DNA of 64,000 bases from Sphingomonas sp. (GCF_025353885.1 NZ_JANXNX010000062.1:22687-86686), one strand, 5' to 3'; shown: positions 20,197-35,140, numbered from the stretch's first letter. The notes: a model not told the origin generated them from the sequence alone. Numbers and translations are program-made.

Positions 20197-21162
20197 ATGA
20201 TGTTTAGAAAAGCTTTGCTTGCCGGAGCCGCGTGTTCGCTCGTGGCGACCGGTCCCGCATTTGCCGGACCTGCCAGACCATCAGGTACGCAACGCACCCA
20301 GGAAGCGGCAATGACCGACGTTCCGCGCTGCACGCGCAAACTGGGCACCGTGTCGGTCATGGACGGTGACGACCCATCGGGCTGGACGCAATTCCAGCTG
20401 ACCGGTCCGCAAAAACTGATCAAGGTGCTGGTGCAGCGATCGGGTTGCTTCAACTTGGTCGATCGCGGCTCGGGTCTCAGCGCGGCGCAGCGCGAACGCG
20501 ACATCGGTGGCGACCTTGGCCTTCAGCGGCGCTCAAACGTCGGGCAGGGCCAGATCAAGGCAGCCGATTACGTTCTGGTTGCCGAAGTCCAGGCGTCGAA
20601 CCGCAACTCGGGCGGCAGCGCCATCGGTGCTGGCATCGGCGGGCTCGTTGGTGGCCGCTTCGGCGGGCTCGTCGGCGGGATCGGCAGCAAGAAGATGGAG
20701 GCGAATACCGTCCTGTCGCTGACCAACGTCCGCACGACCGAAACCATTGCGGTCCAGGATGGCTATGCTGTCAAGAACAGCCTGAGCTTCGGTGCCGGTG
20801 GCGGCGCGGGCTTTTTCGGCGGCGGTGCAGCGGCAGTCGGCGGCGGTTACGACAATACCGACATCGGTCGCATCGTGACGCTGGCCTTCATCCAGGCGTA
20901 TTCAAAGATGGTCATGGACCTTGGGCTGGTTCGCCCGGGCAGCGTCGGCACCGCCGAAGCCACGCCGACCAAGACCTATACCGCGATGGGATCTGTCGCG
21001 ATGCGCGCGACTGCCGCGCCGGGAGGACGCGTCGTTCGGACCGCGCCCGGAGGCACGATCCTCTATCCGACCGGCCGCAAGGAGGGTTTGTGGTGGGAAG
21101 TTACGGATGAAAACGATAACACCGGCTGGGTCCTCAACACCCGGCTCGCACCCTCGCAATAA
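20197..21162 (+). CDS. CsgG-family exported protein with C-terminal SH3 domain
   Basis: A 321-residue protein if started at ATG 20197 (or 20200), preceded by GGGG; the open frame upstream to 20053 overlaps lepA and lacks a signal sequence, so it is rejected. Residues 1-23 are a signal peptide (ending GPAFA) without lipobox cysteine. Residues about 45-245 match CsgG/holdfast-attachment-type lipoproteins (QRSGCFNLVDRGSGL, ADYVLVAEV, a glycine-rich stretch GAGIGGLVGGRFGGLVGG, and AFIQAYSKMV). The last 60 residues form a bacterial SH3 domain (MRATAAPGGRVVR, NTGWVLNTRLAP). It is probably periplasmic or outer-membrane associated. Curli genes are absent, so secretion of curli is not implied. Confidence 0.8.
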   Translation: MMFRKALLAGAACSLVATGPAFAGPARPSGTQRTQEAAMTDVPRCTRKLGTVSVMDGDDPSGWTQFQLTGPQKLIKVLVQRSGCFNLVDRGSGLSAAQRERDIGGDLGLQRRSNVGQGQIKAADYVLVAEVQASNRNSGGSAIGAGIGGLVGGRFGGLVGGIGSKKMEANTVLSLTNVRTTETIAVQDGYAVKNSLSFGAGGGAGFFGGGAAAVGGGYDNTDIGRIVTLAFIQAYSKMVMDLGLVRPGSVGTAEATPTKTYTAMGSVAMRATAAPGGRVVRTAPGGTILYPTGRKEGLWWEVTDENDNTGWVLNTRLAPSQ

Positions 21163-21176
21163 TCCAGCATGATCCT

Positions 21177-21211
21177 GTCATCCCCGCCGGTAAGCCACCG
21201 GCGGGGACGAC
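21177..21211. terminator. Perfect 11-base hairpin after the CsgG gene
   Basis: TCCCCGCCGGT (21181-21191), loop AAGCC, and ACCGGCGGGGA (21197-21207), extended by GTC/GAC one mismatch away. No T-tract follows, so it may be a transcript-stabilising or REP-type palindrome as well as a terminator. Confidence 0.65.
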
Positions 21212-21272
21212 TTGCGCCGCTTGGCAAATCGCCTAGCATCGGCCCTGACGATGACGTCGGGAGAGCAAAACA

Positions 21273-22583
21273 TTGCGCCACATTGCCATTATCGGATCGG
21301 GTCCCGCCGGATATTATACTGCCGAGGCCTGCCAGAAAGCTTTCGGCGACGACGTCCGCATCGACATCATCGACCGGATGCCCGTCCCCTACGGCCTCAT
21401 CCGCACGGGCGTTGCACCTGACCACCAGTCGATCAAGGCCGTTGCGCGGCGCTTCGAAAGCGTTTCGCTCAGCGACAACGTCCGCTTCGTCGGCAATGTT
21501 GCCGTCGGTCGCGACGTGGGCATCGCCGAACTTCAATCACTTTACGACGCGGTCGTGCTCGCCACTGGAGCACCTGCGGACCTGAAGCTCGACGTTCCCG
21601 GTGCCGACTTGCCCGGCGTCACTGGGTCGGCGGCGTTCGTCGGCTGGTATAACGGCCACCCCGATTTCGCCGATCTTGACCCGCCGCTGCAGGGTCCCGG
21701 GGCGGTCGTGGTCGGCAACGGCAATGTCGCACTCGACGTCGCGCGCATCCTCAGCAAGACCCGTGGCGAATTCGCGGGCTCGGATATCGCCGGGCATGCC
21801 CTCGATGCGCTCGATCATTCGGGGATCACCCGCGTGACCTTGCTCGGGCGGCGCGGGCCGCACCAGATCGCCATGACACCGAAGGAACTGGGTGAACTCG
21901 GGCGCCTGGAACGTGCCCAGCCGTTCGTCGCGCACGCCCATCTGCCGCATGACGATGAAGATGCCAGCCTGGAACCCGGGTTGCGCAAGTCGGTCGGCCA
22001 TCTCCGCAGCTTTGCCGCAACCGAACACGGCGGAAAGGCAATCGCCATCGACTTCGACTTTTACGCACGGCCCGTCGCGATCGAGGGCGATGGCCGGGTG
22101 GAGCGCATCGTCGTCGAACGCACTCGCCTGGATGACCGGCAACGCCCGGTCGGCACCGGTGAAACCTATGCCATCCCCGCCAGCCTCGTGATCGCGTGTA
22201 TCGGATACCGCACGCCCCCGATCGACGGCGTCCCCTATGACGCGCGCCGGGGGCGGTTCGCCAACGACGAGGGTCGGATCCTGCCCGGCCTGTATTGCGT
22301 CGGCTGGGCGCGGCGCGGTCCAAGCGGGACAATCGGCACCAACCGGCCCGACGGCTATATGATCGCCGATCATATCGTTGCCGATATCGCAGCAGGCGCG
22401 GGGAAGACCGGACGCGCCGGCCTCGATGCGCTGCTTGCCACCCGCGCGGTCGATGTCGTGACCTTTCGCGACTGGCAAAAAATCGAAACCGCCGAGGCCG
22501 CCCGCGCCCGCGCCGGAGCACCGCGCGAAAAGTTCGTGGACGTCGCGGACATGCTCGCAGCCGGCCATTCGGAACAGGGTTGA
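21273..22583 (+). CDS. FAD-dependent ferredoxin/adrenodoxin-NADP reductase-like protein
   Basis: A 436-residue flavoprotein starting at TTG 21273 after GGGAGA; no in-frame ATG is available. FAD motif GSGPAGYYTAEA lies at about 8-19, the NADP motif VVVGNGNVALDVAR at about 150, and MPVPYGLIRTGVAPDH is characteristic of the FprA/adrenodoxin reductase family. The C-terminus has a second FAD-contact region (VGWARRGPSGTIGTNRPDG). It should transfer electrons from NADPH to a ferredoxin. No ferredoxin or P450 gene is adjacent. Confidence 0.92.
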   Translation: MRHIAIIGSGPAGYYTAEACQKAFGDDVRIDIIDRMPVPYGLIRTGVAPDHQSIKAVARRFESVSLSDNVRFVGNVAVGRDVGIAELQSLYDAVVLATGAPADLKLDVPGADLPGVTGSAAFVGWYNGHPDFADLDPPLQGPGAVVVGNGNVALDVARILSKTRGEFAGSDIAGHALDALDHSGITRVTLLGRRGPHQIAMTPKELGELGRLERAQPFVAHAHLPHDDEDASLEPGLRKSVGHLRSFAATEHGGKAIAIDFDFYARPVAIEGDGRVERIVVERTRLDDRQRPVGTGETYAIPASLVIACIGYRTPPIDGVPYDARRGRFANDEGRILPGLYCVGWARRGPSGTIGTNRPDGYMIADHIVADIAAGAGKTGRAGLDALLATRAVDVVTFRDWQKIETAEAARARAGAPREKFVDVADMLAAGHSEQG

Positions 22584-22645
22584 TGCCCGCGAGACGCTTC
22601 GCTAAATACCGCTGACTGCTGCGCCTCGGCGTGACATTCGACGGT

Positions 22646-22722
22646 CGGGGAATAGCTCAGCCCGGTAGAGCACTGCCTTCGGGAGGCAGGGGCCGGAGGT
22701 TCGAATCCTCTTTCCCCGACCA
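22646..22722 (+). tRNA. tRNA-Pro (anticodon CGG)
   Basis: A 77-base cloverleaf: acceptor CGGGGAA pairs with TTCCCCG, the anticodon stem CTGCC/GGCAG encloses TTCGGGA (anticodon CGG), the T-loop is GGTTCGAATCC and CCA is encoded. It lies 62 bases after the reductase gene. Confidence 0.97.
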
Positions 22723-22744
22723 GTGATCCAGCCTGACGATCTGA

Positions 22745-24718
22745 CTATTTCGCAACGGCGGCGGCAATGAAACTGTTGCTGCTCGCGAGCAATTTCTCAC
22801 GCGCGGACGAATTTTCCAGCTGATGATCAAGCCCTGGAAAGGTGATCAGGTCGACCTTGGCTCCGGCTGACCGCAATCGCGACGCCATCAGTGTCGATTC
22901 GGCATAGTCAACGTTCGCGTCCATTGTGCCATGGATCAGCAGCACGGGCACCTTGATCCTTTGCGCGTTCTGGGCAGGCGACCCCGCAACGATATGCGGC
23001 CCCGAACCGATATATTGCTGCGACAGCCGGTCGTCGGTCCAACCCGCACGTTCCCGCTTTAGCATTGCGAGGTCGGTCACCGGCGCGATCGCTACCACCG
23101 CCTTGAACAGGTCGGGTGCAACCACAGCCGATTGAAGCGCCGCATATCCGCCATAGGACCAGCCGACGACGGCAAGGCGAGCGGGGTTGGCAATGCCCTG
23201 TTTGACCAGCCAGCGACCGGCGTCGGTAACGTCACCGATGGCGATCTGCCAAGACTGGAAGCCGTTCTTTTCGAACCAGGAATCACCATAGCCCGACGAG
23301 CCCCGGAACTGCGGCTGCAGCACGGCATAGCCTTGGCTTGCATAATATTGCGGAAGCCAGTCGAAACCCCATTCGTCGCGCGACGCGGGGCCGCCATGGG
23401 GTAGCACGATGGCCGGCAAACCCTTGGCACTTGTGATGTTCGGAGGCAGCGTCAGATAGGCCGGGATCAGCGTTCCGTCCGCCGCCGGATAGGTGATCGC
23501 TTTCATGTGGCCCAGCGACCGCCCCTCGAGTTGGGGTCGCGCCGGAAAGAGGATGTGAAGGTCACGCTTGTCGCGATCGTAGAGATAATACACGCCCGGA
23601 TCGTCGTCGCTCCCGGCAAAGATAAGCAGCTTTCGCTCGTCGATGCTCGAGTCCACGATCCGCATCAGGGGCTGCTTGGGCACCGCTTTGCCGAGCGACA
23701 CCATCAGGTTCTGCAATGCGACGTCGAAAAAAATCATGCTGCGCGCATCGGTCTGATAGGTCGCGCCGACCACCCGGTTGCGGCGTCCGATCTGCACCAG
23801 GTCGTCGATATCGACGTCGGGTCGGCTGGCAACCATCCGTTCGGTCGAAGTTCCATCGAGCGCCATCGAGTAGATCGCGTTGCGCCCGTCGGCGTGCTTG
23901 AACCCGTACGCGATATTCAACGTTGGGCTTACCGCCAGGGGCATGAAACCAGTCTTTGCCTCGTCGTTATATTGCGACAGTCTTTGCCAAGCGCTCTCGC
24001 CCGCCTTGCGAAAGAAATAGGTGTTGACGCCAGTCTGCATCCCGCCGGTGTCGTGGCCTTCTGAGCCATAGATGCGGACTGCGCCTAGCCCGTCGGACAG
24101 ATAGGTAAAGGCGTCGCGTCGCGGCGCTTCGACGGCGCGCACCGATCCGGTCCGGGTGTCGACCAGGTCAACCGCAAGCCCTTCGCTGCTAGACCCCAAT
24201 TTGCTGCCGATCCTGTCGTCGGGTAGGTGGGGCCGGGACATAAGGACGACACCATCCTGCCCGGGCAGCCAGTCGATAACGTCGCCTCCACCAAGTAGCA
24301 GTCCGCGGCTGTTGGCATTCTGGCGACTGCTGATCTGCTTTAGGTTGGTCCCGTCGATGTCGATTGCAAACAGTCGCGAGAACGAGACCTTGCGGCCATC
24401 GACATCGGTCGTGCCATAGATCATGCACACCAGCCGCGCGTTCGACACCCAATGGCACCGCTTCAGACGCTCGCCGACTCGGTTGCTCGCGATGACGGCG
24501 CGCGGCACAGCGTTTTCGGTCACGCCGCGGACGACGAGGATCGAGCCAACGTCGGTCGGCGTCAGGTAGGCAACCTGCGTCCCGTCGGGTGACAGGCTGA
24601 CCTGCTCGACCGCTTCACGCGCGCCGAAGGCAGCCGCATTGTCGGGCGACGTTTGTGCGAAAGCGGTTGCGGAGGATGCCAATCCGATGAACAGCGCCAG
24701 CCAGTATTTTGCTTTCAC
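22745..24718 (-). CDS. Prolyl oligopeptidase-family (S9) exported peptidase
   Basis: A 657-residue S9 peptidase. Residues 1-21 form a signal peptide (TAFA cut). The N-terminal two thirds is a beta-propeller-like region; the C-terminal alpha/beta hydrolase has S521 in GWSYGGY, D600 in HGTMD and H632 in GLDHQ. It should cleave peptides or act as an acylaminoacyl-peptidase in the periplasm. It is divergent from acs, with a 188-base intervening region, and the tRNA lies downstream on the other strand. Confidence 0.93.
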   Translation of the reverse strand: MKAKYWLALFIGLASSATAFAQTSPDNAAAFGAREAVEQVSLSPDGTQVAYLTPTDVGSILVVRGVTENAVPRAVIASNRVGERLKRCHWVSNARLVCMIYGTTDVDGRKVSFSRLFAIDIDGTNLKQISSRQNANSRGLLLGGGDVIDWLPGQDGVVLMSRPHLPDDRIGSKLGSSSEGLAVDLVDTRTGSVRAVEAPRRDAFTYLSDGLGAVRIYGSEGHDTGGMQTGVNTYFFRKAGESAWQRLSQYNDEAKTGFMPLAVSPTLNIAYGFKHADGRNAIYSMALDGTSTERMVASRPDVDIDDLVQIGRRNRVVGATYQTDARSMIFFDVALQNLMVSLGKAVPKQPLMRIVDSSIDERKLLIFAGSDDDPGVYYLYDRDKRDLHILFPARPQLEGRSLGHMKAITYPAADGTLIPAYLTLPPNITSAKGLPAIVLPHGGPASRDEWGFDWLPQYYASQGYAVLQPQFRGSSGYGDSWFEKNGFQSWQIAIGDVTDAGRWLVKQGIANPARLAVVGWSYGGYAALQSAVVAPDLFKAVVAIAPVTDLAMLKRERAGWTDDRLSQQYIGSGPHIVAGSPAQNAQRIKVPVLLIHGTMDANVDYAESTLMASRLRSAGAKVDLITFPGLDHQLENSSAREKLLASSNSFIAAAVAK

Positions 24719-24906
24719 TCAAGTTCCTGTCTGACCGACTGAACGGATGGCCTGATCCCACCCTCGACAAATGTATAGCTCTGGCTGTGTCCGAAGCAAG
24801 ATGGCTCGCCTTTCCACAAAGGCTGCGTGATGATGGACGCAGGCACGCTCCCGACGCTAAGGATCGATGAACGGCCAGAGCGGGCCGACTCAATCAGGAG
24901 AGACGT
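24719..24906. promoter_or_regulatory. Divergent promoter region, S9 peptidase / acs
   Basis: This 188-base spacer separates outward-facing genes and must hold both promoters. I see AGGAGA (24896-24901) as the ribosome site for acs but no convincing promoter box. Confidence 0.45.
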
Positions 24907-26844
<1,938 letters not shown>

Positions 26845-26864
26845 GGATTGGAGTTGCTCCTCAC

Positions 26865-29582
<2,718 letters not shown>

Positions 29583-29604
29583 TCCGGCCTGATCGTCGTG
29601 ATTG

Positions 29605-30279
29605 TCAGGGTTCGGCAATACGGCGATGGACCACCGCCATCCCCAGATCGGGATACCAGGCCCGTGCGCCTTCAGGTTCCGCATCGGCGGCGATTACGGC
29701 CAACTGGCGGTTAACTTTCGACCGGTGGTGCATCCGCGCGGTGTTTTCCTGGCCGATGTAGCAGCCCTTGGTGAAGCTGACCCCGTTCAACTCGCGGGCG
29801 TTCGCCTCCAGCCACAACGTCTTGTCCTGTCCCAGTTCGTCCGCCCCCTCCGCCACGCCAGCCGACAGGCGATGCGCGTGCCAGCCCGTCGCTCCACCAT
29901 CGGGCGCGGCAATCCAGCGGTTGCCGAGCGCGGCGCTACGGGGGTCGGGTGTCGTCCCTTGGGTCAGCGACCAGTGCACCGCTAGCGCCGGATCGCGGGC
30001 GATGGTGATCGGACGGCGCAGGCGAAAGATGGACAGGCGACGGACCAGCGCCTCGGCCTGGGCCGCTTCGCAATCGATCAGGAGATCGTCACCGTCCGAC
30101 CACACGATAAAATCGAACAACGCCTTGCCCTGCGGTGTTAGCAATCCGGCCCATACCGGCAGCGCCCCGGCGACGTCGTTGGTCACCAGCCCCTGCAGGA
30201 ACCCGCGCACATCCTCTCCTGACAGCCGGATGACGGCGCGGTCGGGCAGAGTCGTGGCGGCTGATGTTGTTTCACTCAT
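29605..30279 (-). CDS. ygfZ: YgfZ/GcvT-like folate-dependent protein
   Basis: A 224-residue protein of the GcvT superfamily. The diagnostic KGCYIGQE is at 171-178, containing the conserved cysteine. YgfZ helps assemble or repair Fe-S enzymes and influences tRNA modification via a folate cofactor. It sits divergently 47 bases from pyrC; alphaproteobacterial members are often found near unrelated housekeeping genes. Confidence 0.93.
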   Translation of the reverse strand: MSETTSAATTLPDRAVIRLSGEDVRGFLQGLVTNDVAGALPVWAGLLTPQGKALFDFIVWSDGDDLLIDCEAAQAEALVRRLSIFRLRRPITIARDPALAVHWSLTQGTTPDPRSAALGNRWIAAPDGGATGWHAHRLSAGVAEGADELGQDKTLWLEANARELNGVSFTKGCYIGQENTARMHHRSKVNRQLAVIAADAEPEGARAWYPDLGMAVVHRRIAEP

Positions 30280-30326
30280 GCGGCTAATCTAGGGACTGGC
30301 CAGCGGAAACCCAAGCCGGAGCCCCA

Positions 30327-31364
30327 ATGACCAACCGCCTCACGATCCGCCGACCCGACGACTGGCACGTCCACCTGCGCGATGGCGCGATGCTCGGCGG
30401 CGTCGTTGGCTATACCGCGCGGCAGTTTGCGCGCGCGATCGTGATGCCCAATCTGGCGACGCCGGTGACGACCGTGGCGGCCGCGACGGCTTATCGGGCA
30501 CGGATCCTGGCCGCGCTTTCGCCGAGCACCGATTTCACGCCGCTGATGACCTGCTACTTGACCGATGCCGCCGATCCACAGGAAATTGCGAGAGGGTGGG
30601 AGCAGGGCGTGTTTGCCGCCGCCAAGCTCTACCCCGCCCACGCCACCACCAATTCGGCATACGGGGTCACCGACATCGCCAATCTGACGGCGACGCTGGA
30701 ACGGATGCAGCAGATCGGGATGCCCCTGCTCGTGCACGGCGAAGTGACCGACCGCACCACCGACATCTTCGACCGCGAGGCCGTTTTCATCGACCGAACG
30801 CTCACCCCGCTCATCCGCGATTTTCCTGCGTTGAAAATCGTCCTCGAACATATCACCACCGCTGACGCCGTCGCGTTTGTGGACGACAGCGGACCATTGG
30901 TGGCAGCGACGATTACCCCTCACCACCTGATGCTCAACCGCAACGCCATGTTCGACGGCGGCATGCGGCCCCATGCCTATTGCCTGCCGGTTATCAAGCG
31001 CGAGCGCCACCGCCTGGCCCTGCGCAAGGCCGCCACGTCGGGTTCCTCGAAATACTTTCTCGGCACCGACAGCGCGCCGCATGCCACTTCGGTCAAGGAA
31101 GCCGCGTGCGGGTGCGCTGGGATTTTCAACGCGCCCCATGCCCTTGAAAGCTATGCCACCGTCTTTGACGAGGAGGGTGCGATCGACCGGTTTCAGGGGT
31201 TTGCTTCAGAAAACGGGCCCCGCTTTTATGGCCTGCCACAAAACGTCGGCACCGTGACGCTAGAGCGCTCACCCGTCGCCGTGCCTACCCACCTGACATG
31301 CGGCGAGACCGACGTCGCACCGTTTCAGGCCGGTGAGACGATCGGTTGGCGGTTCCTCGGCTAA
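30327..31364 (+). CDS. pyrC: Dihydroorotase
   Basis: A 345-residue type II dihydroorotase of the E. coli PyrC class. Metal ligands are H14 and H16 (DWHVHLRDG), the carboxylated lysine K101 (AAKLYPAH), H138 (VHGEV), H175-region (LEHITT) and the Asp in GTDSAPHA. It closes the dihydroorotate ring in pyrimidine synthesis. Its stop overlaps the convergent eipA stop by four bases (CTAA at 31361-31364). Confidence 0.97.
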   Translation: MTNRLTIRRPDDWHVHLRDGAMLGGVVGYTARQFARAIVMPNLATPVTTVAAATAYRARILAALSPSTDFTPLMTCYLTDAADPQEIARGWEQGVFAAAKLYPAHATTNSAYGVTDIANLTATLERMQQIGMPLLVHGEVTDRTTDIFDREAVFIDRTLTPLIRDFPALKIVLEHITTADAVAFVDDSGPLVAATITPHHLMLNRNAMFDGGMRPHAYCLPVIKRERHRLALRKAATSGSSKYFLGTDSAPHATSVKEAACGCAGIFNAPHALESYATVFDEEGAIDRFQGFASENGPRFYGLPQNVGTVTLERSPVAVPTHLTCGETDVAPFQAGETIGWRFLG

Positions 31365-32116
31365 AACGGCAGCCAGCGGCTTTTTTCGCTGAACTTCATC
31401 CAACCGATATTGGCGCCCAGCCGTAGCCCCACGCCCAGCCGGATGGGGATCAAGACGATGTCGCCACGCCGCAGGTAGGTCGCCGAAAAACCACCCACGA
31501 AATAGGCGCGCCCTTCGACCTGCGGGTAGCGTCGGTACAGTTCCTGGCTGTCGTAAAGGTTATAGACCAGCGTGAAGACCTTGGTCGCGTCGCCACCGAC
31601 ATCGAAACCGACCGACGGCCCGGTCCAATAGACTGGCCTTTGCCCCTCGACCTTGTGGCTGAGCGTGCCCGAGCCGTAGCGCAGCCCCACGACGAACGCG
31701 CCCGATGCCTCTCGTCCCGCGATATAGGCGCTGGGCTCACCCTGGTCCTTCAGGATCTTTTCAACCAATCCGGCAAGTCCCGCAGCACCCTTGCCGAACA
31801 CCCCCTCGGCCGCGCCGATCAAATCGTCCTTGTGATAAGTCGGCGTGACCTGCGTAGCGAGCGAACTTGCCGGGGCCGCCGATGTCGACCCACTCGTCTC
31901 AAACGGGACCGTTGTCGAATCGGCGGGAGGGGGCGACCGGTACTGCGCGCCGGGGGCGTCCGAGCGCGTCTCGTATCCGCGCTCACCCGCCGCCGGCGGT
32001 GACACATCGGCCTGCGCGGCGGAATTGGGATCGACCGACCGGACCTGCGCCAGAACCGGCGTCGCCACCAGCGCGAAGGCGGCGGCTATCAATGAGAATA
32101 CTGGCTTGCGTAACAT
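31361..32116 (-). CDS. eipA: EipA/DUF1134 periplasmic envelope-integrity protein
   Basis: A 251-residue exported protein. The ATG at 32116 (MLRKPVFSLI) follows a GGGGG ribosome site and gives a clean signal peptide ending VLAQ; the open frame upstream is rejected. A proline/serine-rich linker (about 25-85) precedes the DUF1134 domain, with AAEGVFGKGAAGLA and GPSVGFDVGGDATKVF. In Brucella, EipA is a periplasmic protein needed for envelope integrity. The N-terminal 45 residues of the open frame include no homology. Nothing indicates its partner. Confidence 0.88.
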   Translation of the reverse strand: MLRKPVFSLIAAAFALVATPVLAQVRSVDPNSAAQADVSPPAAGERGYETRSDAPGAQYRSPPPADSTTVPFETSGSTSAAPASSLATQVTPTYHKDDLIGAAEGVFGKGAAGLAGLVEKILKDQGEPSAYIAGREASGAFVVGLRYGSGTLSHKVEGQRPVYWTGPSVGFDVGGDATKVFTLVYNLYDSQELYRRYPQVEGRAYFVGGFSATYLRRGDIVLIPIRLGVGLRLGANIGWMKFSEKSRWLPF

Positions 32117-32281
32117 GATCGACCCCCGGGACGCGCTCTGGCTGACAGGGTTAAGCGGGTTAACCCTGTCCGCGCAATGAACGACGCGCCAACGCGAGTC
32201 GAATTTGCGCCAGTCTGCCGCCGTTATGCGAGGTTGAACGCACCGCATGCGCCCGCTATAGGGCCAAGTTCGCTACCAGCC

Positions 32282-32373
32282 GGAGACGTGGGTGAGTGGC
32301 TGAAACCAACGGTTTGCTAAACCGTCGTGGCGAGTAATCGCCACCGCGAGTTCGAATCTCGCCGTCTCCGCCA
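32282..32373 (+). tRNA. tRNA-Ser (anticodon GCT)
   Basis: A 92-base class II tRNA: GGAGACG pairs with CGTCTCC, the anticodon stem ACGGT/ACCGT encloses TTGCTAA (anticodon GCT), a long variable arm (GTGGCGAGTAATCGCCAC) follows, the T-arm is GCGAGTTCGAATCTCGC and CCA is encoded. Confidence 0.97.
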
Positions 32374-32433
32374 GCGATTTGCCACCATCCGGGTGGCTTG
32401 CCCCCGCGCGCTGCGCCCGGCATAGGCGCACCT

Positions 32434-34425
32434 ATGTCCGAACTTCTCAAGATCCGCCTACCCGATGGTTCCGTGCGAGAAGTGCCGCGCGGTTCGACCC
32501 CTGCCGATATCGCCGCCGCCATTGGCCCGGGCCTTGCAAAAGCCGCAATTGCCGGACGCGTGAACGGCGAAGTGCGCGATATCATGCGGCCGTTCGAGGG
32601 CGACGCGACACTGGCGCTGATCACGTCGCGCGATGAAGCCGATGCGCTGGAACTTGCTCGTCACGATTTTGCGCACATCCTCGCAGAAGCGGTGCAGAAC
32701 GTGTTTCCGGGCACCCAGATTACATTCGGACCGTCGACCGATGACGGCTTTTATTATGATTTTGCACCTGCGGGCGACCAGTTTACCGAGGAAGACCTGC
32801 CCGCAATCGAAGCCGAAATGCGCGCCATCATCGGCCGCGATGAAAAGCTTGTGCGCGAGGTGTGGGATCGTGACGCCCTGATCGCGAAATGGCAGGCCGA
32901 GGGTGAAAGCTTCAAGGCGGAATGGGCCGCCACCCTGCCGACCGGCGAAGAACTGACGGTTTATCGGTCGGGCAAGTGGATGGACATGTGTCGCGGACCG
33001 CATCTGGCGTCGACCGGCAAGCTCGACCCGCAGGCGTTCAAGCTGACGCGCGTTTCGGGTGCCTATTGGCGCGGCGACCAGAACAACGCGATGCTCAGCC
33101 GCATCTATGGCACCGGCTGGCTGAACAAAAAGCAACTCGACGCGCACCTTGTCAGGCTTGAAGAGGCAGCGAAGCGCGACCACCGCCGCATCGCGCAGGA
33201 AATGGACCTGTTCCATCTCCAGTCCGAAGCACAGGGGTCGGTGTTCTGGCATCCGAAGGGTTATATCCTCTGGCGTCAGCTGGAGGCGTATATGCGCCGT
33301 CGTCTCGATGCGGCCGGATACAACGAAGTCAAAACGCCGCAGTTGATGGACGCCCGCCAGTGGGAGGCGTCGGGCCATTGGGGCAAGTATCGCGAAAACA
33401 TGTTCGTGGTGCCCGACGAGATTCCCAATATCGAGGATGAAGGCCCGGTCCTGACCGGAACAAGCGACCTCATGGCGCTGAAGCCGATGAATTGCCCGGC
33501 GCACGTTCTGATATTCCGTCAGGGGATCAAGTCCTATCGCGATTTGCCGATGCGGCTGGCCGAATTCGGCTGCTGTCATCGCAATGAACCGCATGGCGCG
33601 CTGCACGGCATCATGCGCGTCCGCCAGTTCACGCAGGACGACGCCCACATTTTCTGCCGCGAAGACCAGATCGTCGAGGAAGTGCGCCTGTTTTGCGACC
33701 TGCTCGACGTCGTGTACAAAGACCTTGGGTTCGCACACTATGCGATCAAGCTGGCGCTGCGCCCCGACAAGCGGTTCGGTTCGGACGAAATGTGGGACCG
33801 TGCGGAGAACAACCTGCGCGATGCCGTCCGTCAGGCCGGCCGGATGGGCGTGGAATATGGCTGGGAGGAATTGCCCGGCGAAGGCGCATTCTATTCGCCC
33901 AAGCTGGAATTTCATCTGACCGACGCCATCGGCCGGACCTGGCAGTGCGGAACGATCCAGTTGGATTACGTCCTGCCCGAACGCCTGGACGCGTCTTATG
34001 TGGGCGAGGATGGTGCCAAGCACCGCCCCGTCATGCTCCATCGCGCGATCCTTGGTACATTCGAACGCTTCATTGGCATCCTGATCGAACATCACGCGGG
34101 CCGCTTCCCGCTGTGGCTGGCTCCGGTGCAGGCCGTCGTCGCGACCATTGTTTCCGAAACCGACAGTTACGCTCGCGATGTTGTGGCAGCGCTGACGGCG
34201 GCGGGGCTTCGTACCGATATCGACCTGCGGAACGAGAAGATAAACTATAAGGTTCGCGAACATTCGCTGGCCAAGGTGCCGCACCTGCTGGTGGTCGGAA
34301 AACGCGAAGCCGACCAGCGCACGGTGGCAATCCGGACGCTCGGTTCGGACGGCCAGCGGATCATGTCGCTCGAAGAAGCCGTGGCCATGCTTGCATCGGC
34401 AGCCCGCGCCCCCGATATGCTGTGA
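32434..34425 (+). CDS. thrS: Threonyl-tRNA synthetase
   Basis: A 663-residue class II synthetase. ATG 32434 begins [12 protein letters not shown], which is the start of the TGS domain; the in-frame ATG at 32398 adds a non-homologous MPPRA segment. The editing domain ([10 protein letters not shown]), class II core with [18 protein letters not shown] and [15 protein letters not shown], and the anticodon domain ([16 protein letters not shown]) follow. It charges tRNA-Thr and clears mischarged serine. The tRNA-Ser gene lies 60 bases upstream. Confidence 0.98.
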   Translation: MSELLKIRLPDGSVREVPRGSTPADIAAAIGPGLAKAAIAGRVNGEVRDIMRPFEGDATLALITSRDEADALELARHDFAHILAEAVQNVFPGTQITFGPSTDDGFYYDFAPAGDQFTEEDLPAIEAEMRAIIGRDEKLVREVWDRDALIAKWQAEGESFKAEWAATLPTGEELTVYRSGKWMDMCRGPHLASTGKLDPQAFKLTRVSGAYWRGDQNNAMLSRIYGTGWLNKKQLDAHLVRLEEAAKRDHRRIAQEMDLFHLQSEAQGSVFWHPKGYILWRQLEAYMRRRLDAAGYNEVKTPQLMDARQWEASGHWGKYRENMFVVPDEIPNIEDEGPVLTGTSDLMALKPMNCPAHVLIFRQGIKSYRDLPMRLAEFGCCHRNEPHGALHGIMRVRQFTQDDAHIFCREDQIVEEVRLFCDLLDVVYKDLGFAHYAIKLALRPDKRFGSDEMWDRAENNLRDAVRQAGRMGVEYGWEELPGEGAFYSPKLEFHLTDAIGRTWQCGTIQLDYVLPERLDASYVGEDGAKHRPVMLHRAILGTFERFIGILIEHHAGRFPLWLAPVQAVVATIVSETDSYARDVVAALTAAGLRTDIDLRNEKINYKVREHSLAKVPHLLVVGKREADQRTVAIRTLGSDGQRIMSLEEAVAMLASAARAPDML

Positions 34426-34554
34426 TGCAACCGCGCCACGGTAACGTGGATTCGCGCGCGCGGGCTTTGCCAAAATGCCCGTAATCGCGTAAGGATCATG
34501 CAATTCTAACCGAAGCCAACTGAAACAATCGGAGTCCGCGCTATACCACCCCCA

Positions 34555-35094
34555 ATGACTCGCCGCCCCATGGGGCAGGCGCCTATGCCGAATAACGGCC
34601 CCCGTTTCAACGAGTTCATCCAGTCGCAGAAGGTGCGGGTGATCGATGAGAATGGTGAAAATCTGGGTGTGATGCTGACCCGCGAGGCGATGGAAGCCGC
34701 GCGTGAAATCGGGCTCGATCTGGTCGAGGTGTCGCCGAACGCCGACCCACCGGTCGCCAAATATCTCGACGTGGGCAAGTTCAAGTACGAGGCGCAGAAA
34801 AAGGCGAACCTCGCGCGCAAGACGCAGCACACGCAAGAGATCAAAGAGATCAAGATGCGGCCGAACATCGACGATCACGATTATGATACCAAGATGAAAA
34901 AGATTTTCGAATTCATCGGTGACGGCGACAAGGTAAAGGTCACGCTGCGGTTCCGGGGACGTGAACTTTCGCACGGCCAGCTTGGCATGGCACTGCTGCA
35001 GCGCGTGCAGGGCGACATCGTCGAGATTGCGAAGATCGAACAGCATCCGCGCTTTGAAGGGCGCCAGATGTTGATGGTCGTTGCACCGAAATAA
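34555..35094 (+). CDS. infC: Translation initiation factor IF-3
   Basis: A 179-residue IF3. The N-domain contains RFNEFIQSQKVRVIDENGEN and VSPNADPPVAKYLD; the C-domain contains KMRPNIDDHDYDTKM and VKVTLRFRGRELSHGQ. It prevents premature subunit joining and checks the start codon. IF3 often uses unusual start codons; ATG 34555 is accepted although an ATG at 34585 (MPNNGP) would remove ten residues. rpmI and rplT, its common partners, do not follow. Confidence 0.97.
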   Translation: MTRRPMGQAPMPNNGPRFNEFIQSQKVRVIDENGENLGVMLTREAMEAAREIGLDLVEVSPNADPPVAKYLDVGKFKYEAQKKANLARKTQHTQEIKEIKMRPNIDDHDYDTKMKKIFEFIGDGDKVKVTLRFRGRELSHGQLGMALLQRVQGDIVEIAKIEQHPRFEGRQMLMVVAPK

Positions 35095-35114
35095 AACTGT
35101 CAAATAAATTGCGC

Positions 35115-35140
35115 GGCCTCAATTCTATCGGATTGGGGCC
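35115..35140 (+). terminator. Hairpin terminator downstream of infC
   Basis: GGCCTCAAT (35115-35123) pairs with ATTGGGGCC (35132-35140, one mismatch) around TCTATCGG. It lies 21 bases after the infC stop; the following run is only moderately T-rich. Confidence 0.6.

Noticed and set aside
32458..35103. Open frame of 881 codons antisense to thrS and infC
   Set aside because: It lies opposite two well-supported genes, has no domain I recognise and is expected from high-GC codon bias.
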